This document shows, piece by piece, positions 12,231 to 21,128 of a DNA stretch of 40,240 bases. Numbering within the stretch: position 1 is the first letter of the stretch; every line of letters starts with the position of its first letter. Both the position numbers and the translations under genes were made by a program. The DNA is from Chromera velia. Taxonomy: Eukaryota > Sar > Chromeraceae. The notes below the pieces were generated by a model, which did not search any database, was not told the DNA's origin, and saw only the letters and a program-made list of their open reading frames with translations. The stretch lies in contig JAHBMJ010000829.1 of the NCBI GenBank assembly GCA_018398765.1, positions 1 through 40,240 of the forward strand, written 5' to 3'.

Positions 12231-12324
12231 CATCGATCATGAACATTGTCGCAGCACCAGAAGGGGGGACCGGAAACGGCAAGACGACAAAAACAAAACA
12301 GAGATAGATGAACACCGACTGCAC

Positions 12325-12352
12325 ATGAATGAATGAATGAATGAATGAATGA
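12325..12352. repeat. (TGAA)n microsatellite
   Basis: Seven tandem four-base units. Another short copy lies downstream of the main gene near 23686-23702. Confidence 0.85.
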
Positions 12353-13540
12353 TATGCATCATACGAAGCAGGTAGAAGGAAGACGAGTGCACAGAAGAGA
12401 AGAGAACAGGAGGCAGAGAGAGACGAGGGGTCTGAAAGAAGCAGAGAAGACTTTGTCTGCAAACACAGACAAGCCTAACGGACAAACAAACACACAGAAG
12501 GAAATGGCAACATAAGTGGACGACATAGGGGGACGTAGAGAAGACAGCTGTTGAGAGAGAGAGATATGGACAACCGAAGCGAAGGAGAAAGTGCCGAGAC
12601 AAAGAGGAAGAGGGAGAAAAGAAAAGTTAGATGGAAGAGGAAGGAAGCACAGACATACCAGAAATCACTCCCTTCCGATTCGCCCGTACTCGCTTCTTTT
12701 TCTTTCCATCACCATTCTTCTTTCGACTCCCCCTTCCTTTCCGTTCTTCCTTTCAATCCATATCGGCTCCCGGTTGTCCCTCTCAATTTCGCTTCCCATT
12801 TTCCGGATTTTCGTGTGGTTGGATGGATGCCCCTCCCATCCCCCCATTACTTTTCCGCGAGACAAGACACGCAATAGTGTCTTCTTTCTCTGCACGCAAT
12901 CCTCTGATTCATTTTTCCTGCTGTTGGAGTGTGAGAATGCATGGAATGGCGGGAAGAGGGGGGGGGGCAATGGAAGAAATGTTGCTGGTGGGAGAGACGA
13001 GGAGGGAACGCACAGGTGCATCCATTCACTCAACTTTCTTTCTCGAACGTTTCTTTACAGATGTTTCTTGGCATCTCTTCACAGGCGAAGAAGAGCAGGA
13101 AACACAAACGCCTTTGACAATGATCTCTTCCGTGGACTTCCACGTCGTTTGTCACAGTCTACATCACCTTCCTTCCTTTCCATGTTTCTTTCAAAGTCTC
13201 TTTTCCTTAATTCTTCGATTAATTGTTTCTGTCTGGCCTTCTCTTCTCTTCTCTCTGTTCGGCCAGACATCCAAGCCGTTCTCTCTCTCTCGTTCCTGGT
13301 GCCAGTGAAGCCTATCAGTCAGTCAAACAGTCAATCGATTCGGATCAGGCATGCATGCAGACATACACCGTTTGTTGACGTTCAATCAACTAGTTCAGTC
13401 GACTAGTTCATTCTAGTTGGTCTAAGTAAGCTTTCTTCTTTCATTCACAGGAAATTCCTTCTTCCTTCCTCCCTCCCTTCCGTTCTTCCTTCATTTTGTT
13501 GTGCACTGTTGGCTACCTGTTGAACCTCCCACCTCGTCTA

Positions 13541-13890
13541 CCCCCCCCCCCCCCNNNNNNNNNNNNNNNNNNNNNNNNNNNNNNNNNNNNNNNNNNNNNN
13601 NNNNNNNNNNNNNNNNNNNNNNNNNNNNNNNNNNNNNNNNNNNNNNNNNNNNNNNNNNNNNNNNNNNNNNNNNNNNNNNNNNNNNNNNNNNNNNNNNNNN
13701 NNNNNNNNNNNNNNNNNNNNNNNNNNNNNNNNNNNNNNNNNNNNNNNNNNNNNNNNNNNNNNNNNNNNNNNNNNNNNNNNNNNNNNNNNNNNNNNNNNNN
13801 NNNNNNNNNNNNNNNNNNNNNNNNNNNNNNNNNNNNNNNNNNNNNNNNNNNNNNNNNNNNNNNNNNNNNNNNNNNNNNNNNNNNNNNNNN
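13541..13890. other. assembly gap bordered by poly-C
   Basis: A run of 14 C bases leads into N bases from 13555 to 13890. The far side is (CT)n then (GT)n. The true sequence and length are unknown. Confidence 0.95.

Positions 13891-13949
<59 letters not shown>
13891..13949. repeat. (CT)n-(GT)n compound microsatellite
   Basis: About fourteen CT units then about fifteen GT units directly follow the gap. Confidence 0.9.
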
Positions 13950-14545
13950 CTGAGTGTGGTCCGTCTCACACACTCCCCGTCAAAATGTCGAAATAATCAA
14001 CAAAGAAGATCTCTCCACTCTAACCTCCACTCCTCTCTCTCTCTCTCTCTCTTTCTCTCTGTGCTCTCCTGATTTAGTTTGTCTGCCCAACTTGGTTTCC
14101 ATTTTGCTTCGTCAGATCTGCTTGAAAACCGATTTGCCACCTTTAAGTGACTCTCAACTGTCACTCACTCATTCTATTCAAATGCTCCCCCAGTAGCCCG
14201 CCACTCCATCGCAATCGCCCCGATTTTCCTTCCTTCTCTTTCGTTGACTCGCTTCTGCCCCTTTGCTTTGTCTTTTCCTTCTACCGATTCAATAAACTTT
14301 ATGGTCAGTTAGGGGCTTGTCAAGACGTTTTGCACGAAGAAATCCTGCATGCACGGAGCAGGCAAACAAGCACGAAAGTGAAAGACGGAGACGTGAAGAG
14401 CGTATGGAATGGGTGAGAAAGAAAGACGCCGAGCTTATCTTTTAAGAGGTCGCAGAGATCAAGCACACATACAACGTGTTCGTTTGGGTTTTTGTGTTTG
14501 GAGACGAGAGAAGAGGCCCGCCCCGAAGAAAAGAAGCAGGCACTG

Positions 14546-14720
14546 GGGTGTGCTGGTTGTACGGAGAAAGAGGCGAACAGGGGTGTGCTGGTTGTACGGA
14601 GAAAGAGGCGAACAGGGGTGTGCTGGTTGTACGGAGAAAAAGGCGAACAGGGGTGTGCTGGTTGTACGGAGAAAGAGGCGAACAGGGGTGTGCTGGTTGT
14701 ACGGAGAAAGAGGCGAACAG
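14546..14720. repeat. 35-bp minisatellite, five copies
   Basis: Units start at 14546, 14581, 14616, 14651 and 14686. The unit begins GGGTGTGCTGGTTGTACGG and ends GGCGAACAG. Copies are identical except for one G-to-A change in the third. The unit has no stop in any of the six frames, so long open frames cross it on both strands. Confidence 0.95.
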
Positions 14721-14863
14721 GGCAGTGACAAAGGCAAACAGGTGTCTCGGGATGAGAGAGAACATCTGGGATCGATCGGCCAGACAAAACAAATTTCACC
14801 CTTCAGCGGTCAGACGGGCGAGGCAAGGCGAATTATCGCAACTGACGGGTTCGATCAAACAGA

Positions 14864-15310
14864 CTAGACCCTGCCTCCTTTGTCCTCCGACTGCACCTTC
14901 TGAGGAACCACAGGCTGGGGAAGTCTGTCTTCGTGTCTCTCCTGCTCCTGTTTGTTTCTCTGCTGCCCGCCATCCTCTTCCACCACCCTCTCTCCCTCCT
15001 TTCGCTGCTCCTGCAATTTGCGCATGTTTCGGCGGTAAGAGTTTCTTTTCTTTGCCAGCATCGATTGGGTGACCTCTCTGAGTACAAGGGGCTGTCCTGT
15101 GATGAGTGAGACGCATTCGGCTGCCTCGGGCCGCTGCTGCCTAGGCTGCTCTGTTGAACCGTCCGCCCCTTCCTCTGTCTGAGTGTGGTGGAGAAGTGGC
15201 AAAAAGACAGGTGGGGGCAAGGGAGATCCGAGGAAGTCATGATTTTGAAAGTTTTCTTCCCCCCAAAGATCAAGGCCTTCGGAGCAACAAGTTGAGACCG
15301 ACGTCGTCAT
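14864..15310 (-). CDS. hypothetical single-exon ORF, 148 aa, charged coiled-coil-like C-terminus
   Basis: An open frame of 148 codons starts at an ATG in a good context (ACCATGA). The N-terminal half is mixed, with a Pro-rich stretch. Residues about 75-135 are rich in Arg, Lys, Gln and Glu (LAKKRNSYRRNMRKLQEQRK) and could form a helix or coiled coil. I do not recognise a family. It is transcribed away from the BET-like gene, with about 1.2 kb between the two starts. Its 3' end faces the 35-bp minisatellite. Codon-level composition looks less repetitive than the neighbouring simple-sequence ORFs, which is the main support. It may be a chance ORF in GC-rich DNA or a terminal exon of a larger gene. 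Confidence 0.35.
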   Translation of the reverse strand: MTTSVSTCCSEGLDLWGEENFQNHDFLGSPLPPPVFLPLLHHTQTEEGADGSTEQPRQQRPEAAECVSLITGQPLVLREVTQSMLAKKRNSYRRNMRKLQEQRKEGERVVEEDGGQQRNKQEQERHEDRLPQPVVPQKVQSEDKGGRV

Positions 15311-16386
15311 GGTGAAGAACGTTCGAACACGTTTTCGAGGTAAAATCGATCAAACGCTTTTTGAATACAAATTTTCTGGTCAGGTGAGAGGGGGACCTGC
15401 AAGTTTCGTGGTATGGAGATCGAAATCCTCGAAAAGCAAAAAGATCTCTGTTCTCTCTTCGGTCAAGCCTGCGTGAAGTCTACCTTTAAAATGCGATGAC
15501 CTGCAGATTTGTCTAAGGAAGTAATTCTTCACCTTTTCTCTGTTCCCGTGTTCCTCTGTGCGGCCACACCCTCTTATCCGCAGTACCACTACGCAGTGTC
15601 ACTCACATACGAAAACACTGTCACACTCTGAGTTAACTCGAATTCCAGAAAAATTCTGATTGCACGGCATTCCGTGCATTTCCGTGCACTGTTTTCGCAG
15701 CAATTTTCGCGCGCTTCTGTTTTTTTGTGGGGCAGACTGAGCGCTTTTCCAAGTGGCCCCGCAAAGTTTGTAGCGGCTCTCATTGGAATTGGTTCAACCT
15801 TGAAACTACAGGATCGATATAAGTCCACTCGCACACCCACACAAAAACGGACGCATCATTGCAAGCGTCAATGTTCGAGACACACTCTCCTCGCGTACGC
15901 AGATGGCAGTTCCGACAATGAAAATTTTGGGCCCACAGAAATTTGACATTACACGTTGCAAGTCACGTATCGGACAAGAAATAAGGCCCCAGACTCCAGC
16001 CATCGCAGGTTCTCCATCAAGGACTGTAGAGTGTGTTTCCATTATCGGCCCCGAAAAGACACTCGACTTGGGCACTTTCTAATTCGATCATACCGCATTT
16101 TCGCTTTTTCTGAGCCACTTTCAACCCTCGGATGGCAGCTCCGAAACCAAAACTAAGTGCTTCACCAAATTGCGCGCGATAGTGCCCGACACATGGATTC
16201 TCGAAAACAGCTCTCTGGACACAGAAATTACTTGAAGTCGTTCAGAGCCATGCACAGAAGCACACCACTGGTCTTCATGCGCAATCTCAGCATTCTAAAA
16301 CGCACTCACATACAGCCGAACCCTAAAAGCCCCCACAGTAGCCCTTCGAAAGCCATAATTGGTGCTTACAGTGCATGTCCATCTGA
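15311..16386. other. intergenic region between divergent genes
   Basis: No supportable gene. Short overlapping open frames on both strands lack motifs. The region should contain the promoter of the BET-like gene and perhaps that of the minus-strand ORF. I see no clear TATA box. Confidence 0.4.
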
Positions 16387-16531
16387 GTACTGGTTCTTCG
16401 TCGACAGGCACAGTCTGCCTCACTTTCATTCACCCGCCTATTTTGCGTTCCCCCCCTTGCCAGAGTGAAGCAAAAGATAGTTCTCCAACCCCAAACAGCT
16501 GTGGGGTGGGCCATCACCACAGAACAGTCAA
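16387..16531 (+). other. probable 5' UTR exon of the BET-like gene (3' part)
   Basis: A strong donor (A|GTAAGT) follows base 16531. An in-frame TGA lies at 16384-16386, and there is no ATG in any frame between it and the donor. The upstream edge and transcription start are not visible. The exon contributes only the A of the proposed start codon. Confidence 0.5.
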
Positions 16532-18223
16532 GTAAGTTGCTTCCTGCCCTTTGATCATGGTGCATGCGTGGAGTGCGTGTCCGACATCACTCCCTCTACC
16601 CCCTCTATCTCTTCTGCAGTGGCGACTGTTGAGACCTCCGCCTCCATGGAGAGCCCCCAGGAGTCAACCGGATTCCACCTGGACAGAAACGTCCACGGGA
16701 AGGATTGTATCCGGGGGGAGCTCATGCTGACCGAAGCCGAATTCACTAAATTCATGGAGAAAGTTCAGGCCAAAACGAGAGGGGAGTTCCAGTTGGTCAA
16801 GGTCCCACCCCAGATGAGGATGGGAAGAGTCAAGACAGACCCAGCAGTTGCAGAGGTAAGTGCCTTGGGAGTCCACACCAGACGCCCCTGCCCACTGAGA
16901 GAGAGAAGGGGGGTGTATCTTCCGGTGGGGGGGGAAGGGGGGTTGGGAGACTATTTGTTTTTGCCAGGTCCCTCCCGCCTGCCGTGTGACCTTTCCCCGC
17001 CTTTCTTTGCGGGTGCGGCAGTGGAGGGTGGAAAGCTCAGGCAGGGCCCTGCTGCAGCGGGCAGCGGCGATCTGTGTAGAAAAGCTAGCTGCTCATGTGT
17101 GTGCAGACACGTCTACTTCATCCCGCTTTGATTTTACCGTAGTGTCTGTTTGCGAGAGCTTTTTTCGCCAGTTATCCATGGGATTGGAGAGCCGTTTATT
17201 CTTGTCTCTGCTCTAAATTCGGGGAAAATGTGAGTTCTTCTGCATGCGTCCCCCTTTTCGGTTGCGCAGAGCTACGGGATTCTAGAGCCGGGCTTCACCA
17301 CTGCTGTGGCCGTCGGCAAACTGAAGAGGCGTGCCCAGAAGACGCGGGAGGGGATGGGGGCCTCATTCGCATCTGATATTGCAGGAGAAGGGGGAATGTC
17401 CAGAGCAGCTGCGGCCAAAGCGGCGGCAGCGGCAGCAGTTGGAAGTGGGGGGGGGATTCCATCTTTGCATCCACAGGCGCCGGTTGTCCGAGAGCCGGAA
17501 GAGGAAGGGCCGGACATGGATTTGTTGGACCACAGGGATGAGGACGAGGAGGAGGAGGAAGCACCCCTTCAGGTTCCGGTCAAAAGAGTTCATCACAACC
17601 CTCCGGCTGCATCCTTCCCGTCCCACCACCATCAACCGCGAGGACACCCGTACGGGGACATGAATGCACACCTGGAGCACGTGCAAGTCCCGCTAAAAGC
17701 TGGGGCGTCGAAGAAGGGGGCAAAGTCAGAAGCTATGCCCTCCCTTGCTGTCTCGAAGAACCGTGCGCGGGCGTCGACAGGCGGAGGGGGGGGTCTGACG
17801 ACCTCGTTCGCTTTCGGTGTGGGAGTTGGGGGCGTGGGTGGGGCTGCTGGTGCACGGATGGACACCTCCGTGTATGAAAAGTGCAAGTCAGTCGGTTGAC
17901 TAGTGATTCCTTCCATCAGCGAGAGCTAGGGGGAGAGGTATGCTCTGACGTGAACAAGAAGAGGGAGGAGATACAGGCAGAAATCGGGGTTGGCAAGGGG
18001 TGCGTTTCCCCTTCGTTCTACGACTGTTGTGTCTTGTGAAATCGGCCCCCACAACGTGAGATAATCCGTTCTCTTCTACGCTGCATGGATTTTTGGGGTA
18101 TTACCGAGAAGGGGGGGTCCCTGCTTGAATTTGCCAATCCCTCCAGGACAGGCCGTGCTTAGTTACGCATGTGTACTATGCGAGGTCCTCCCCTTGATTC
18201 ATCTCGGCGCTTTCCTGACTCCT

Positions 18224-18263
<40 letters not shown>

Positions 18264-21097
18264 AAACATTTTGCAAGAGTTGGCCTCCCTCGATGAGAAC
18301 GGCTATTGTAGAGAAACGGTGAGGCGGAAAGAATGGGGTCTAGAAGAGAAGAGGGACAGGGAGCGTTTTCTCTCTAGAAAGAAGCTTTGGGCTTCCCCCC
18401 CTCCGTTTCCTTGCTGTTTTTCCTTCGAAAAAGTGTGCTTAGTCTGCATCCACCGTCTGTTTCTGTCTGTCTCTAGAGTTTGTGTTCGACTGGGCTGCTG
18501 ATCAATTTTTCTTTTCTCGGTCTCGCCGGCTTTACCTTTTTTCTTTTGTGGCATGACCGTTGCTGTCTGTGCGTGCGGGTGCGTACAGTCCAAGCAGCTC
18601 GAGTGGGTCGGATTCACAGACGTCGTCAAGAAACCCATCTCTTTCGGTCAGTCAGTCAGTCAGTCAGCCGGCGCAAGTCGCAACCTGCGTCATTGTTCGT
18701 TTCTGTTTCTCTCTGACTGAGCGAGTGCGTCATTTGTCGTTTCTGTTTCTCTCTGAGTGAGAGAAATGTGAATAGTCGTTGCTTCAATACTCGGTTGGCT
18801 TTTCTTCGAGGCAACGGTTGGAACAGAGATGAAAAGAACGAACAGAGAGACAGCCTCCTCCCTCCATGTTTTTGGTGCCCATCCATGCAGGCGACATCAC
18901 AAAGAAGCTGGTGAGAAGCGAATACGCTTCGCCCGCAGCTTTTGCGTCGGACATGAGGCGAATCTTCTACAACTTCTTCTTGTCAGTCTCGCCTGGCTCT
19001 TTTTTTTTCTGTTTTTCTCCCCCCCTCGTTGTACCCTCCCCTCCCACCACCCTCAAGGGAAAGACACAAGACGAAGTGTGTTGTGGTCACCCGGAAAGAA
19101 TTTCGACCTTGCGATCCAGACTGCAAACCACGTTGTTGCGCAAAAAGAGGAAAGCGCGTTGTAAAAGAGAGAACTCTCTATCCTTCTCCCCCCCATCGCG
19201 TTTCCTTTTCCGGGTTCAAGTGTGCATACAAACGAGCTAGGAACTGTCTCCTCGCACTGGGTGAGGAAGGGCCGCAGGGTACGCGCAAGGCCTGGAGCTC
19301 TGGTACCCTTCCACGGAGAGAGCGCGCCAAGAGAAAGAAAAGAAAAAAAAGAGAATGAAAAAAGAGAAGAAGGAAAAGAAAAGACGATATAGTCTGCCTG
19401 TCTCTTCGTTTGCAGATACCACGGCAGAGACCAACAGACGGGGCATCGGGAGTACGCCTTTTGGTTGGCTCATGAGTTTGAGAAGAGATACGATGAAAAC
19501 GTAAGTCGAGGGATCAGTGGGACATGCAGTGAGGGCTTTTTTCTTTGCATATGCGCTTCCACGCCGGAACATAGACCAGACAACTTCCTAGGCTGGACAG
19601 GGAAGGCGATGGGCAGAGGAGCTACAAAACACGCGCAGAGAGAGATATAGATGCAAGGAGAAAGGAGAGAGAAAAGAGACTCGACTCGGGGGGGTAGCAG
19701 GTCGACCAATCGTGGAAGGACCCACACGGCAACATGAATGAAGATCGAGAATGCATGCATGGCAGAAAGGAAGGAAAGAAAGACAGACAGACCGACAGAA
19801 AGAAAAATGAACTCTCTTAACACTCACACACCCTTTTACACGCATTTACAGAGATTGCCACAGGCACCCCTGAGTGGAGGTTGTCTGTTGCTCTGACGGG
19901 CTGAATGGGCGTTTTTCGTGGGTTGCATTCCTTTTTTCTTTCAACTTATTTGGACTGCCTCCCTTCCCCCGACTTCGGATTGCTTGCTGCTGCAGGGTTT
20001 GAACGACGTTCCTGAGCCACGTGCCCCGGCACCCCCCGCGTTCAACCACAGAGGCGCGGCGGCGCTGAAGGCAAATGGACCCTCAGTGCCCGTGGCGTTG
20101 CATCCGTCAGCGCCCCCCATGCCCAGCAGCAGGCAGCAGCCGGGAGGGTTCAAAACAAGTGCACCAGCAGCACGAGCTCAAAGAAGAGTAGGGGGAGGGG
20201 GAGGGGGTGGGGCACAAGGAAGGTACGCAAGCAAAGCGCGCGCGACCCACACGGGGGGTCAAGCGACGGGAAATCATGTAGGGGGGAGGGGGCAGGTGTT
20301 TGCAGAAGACTTCATGTCGGCGGGAGGGGGGGCAAGTAGAGCGGCGGCAACTTCTCGTGCACCGCTGGGTGTTGATGACGGTCCTGAGGACCAGGCAGAG
20401 ATCGGGGGGTTGGAGGATGACGACGTGATGATGCTCGCTTCCCAGCCGCCTGCACAGTCGGCACCCCCTCGCAGTGGCGTTGCTGGAGGGAAGAGAAAAG
20501 CGCCCGGGGGAGCAGTGAAGGGTGGAGGAGGTTCTCGTGGTGGAAGGACTGCGGGTTTGCAGAAAGGAAGGAAGGGAAGTAGCGGGATGAAGTCATTGGA
20601 CCTCGGGGGTCAATCGACAGCCCTACAGATGTCGAAAGCCGAAGAAGACGAGGCGTTCGACATTGTCAGATATGAGCTGACGCTCACTAGCATAATGGAG
20701 GTCGGTCTACTTTTTGTGTTGGCTTTTTGTGATGATTCTGTGAGAAACAGAAAAGTTACTATTGTGTGTATGTGCGTGCCTGGGAGGAAGGTGTTGAATG
20801 CATTAGTGACTTCTCCTTCTTGTTCCCTTCCCTCCCGAGTCCTTCATTTTGTCTTCGTTCTTTCCTGCCTTCCAGACCACTCATTCACTCACGAAGTGTT
20901 TTTGTGGGCTGACCGAAGTCGAGGCGCTTCGATGCTGTCTGAAGTCATGCAGTCGGCACGACGTGCGGCTGTTTGCTGGATTTTTCTCTGTCTCTTTTTT
21001 CTCGAGGCGGTTTTCGAGCATGTCCGTTTTCGGGTTTCTCTTCTTCGACTGTTCTGCTGGTTTCGTTGCCTCAAACATGTCGTGCTCCTCCGTTGCT

Positions 21098-21128
<31 letters not shown>

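Larger units (their letters stand above)
5360..14540. other. long gene-free region of simple sequence and purine/pyrimidine tracts
   Basis: Open frames of up to 286 codons occur on both strands. They overlap each other and translate to low-complexity runs (poly-Pro, Ser/Leu, Cys/Val, Arg/Glu), so I do not call them. I see no family motif and no splice-joined set of exons. The separately listed microsatellites and the assembly gap fall here. Confidence 0.5.
17870..19500 (+). other. bromodomain, encoded over five exons
   Basis: The spliced residues about 280-381 show the bromodomain pattern. Helix Z begins CKNILQELASLDENGY. A ZA loop follows that ends DVVKKPISF, in the place of the usual I-K-x-P-M-D-L. 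Helix A/B reads DITKKLVRSEYASPAAFASD and helix B reads MRRIFYNFFLYH. Helix C is YAFWLAHEFEKRYDEN. The WPF shelf and the PV of the ZA loop are not recognisable; NGYC and RET occupy that area. The position of the acetyl-lysine-binding Asn is His355 (codon 19420-19422). The BC loop (GRDQQTGHR) is longer than usual. The domain is cut by introns at codons 285, 303/304, 323 and 353. The fold assignment is firm by pattern; acetyl-lysine binding is doubtful. Confidence 0.87.

Noticed and set aside
12591..13406. 271-codon open frame on the plus strand
   Set aside because: Composition is pyrimidine-driven Ser/Phe/Leu/Pro, overlapped by another long frame on the same strand and one on the minus strand. 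No domain or splice context.
16157..16468. 103-codon frame as N-terminus of the main gene
   Set aside because: It is in a different frame from the spliced gene and ends in a stop before the donor at 16531.
19852..19900. Possible extra coding exon between exons 7 and 8 (CAG acceptor at 19849-19851)
   Set aside because: No good in-phase donor follows. Joining 19500 directly to 19996 keeps phase 0 without it.
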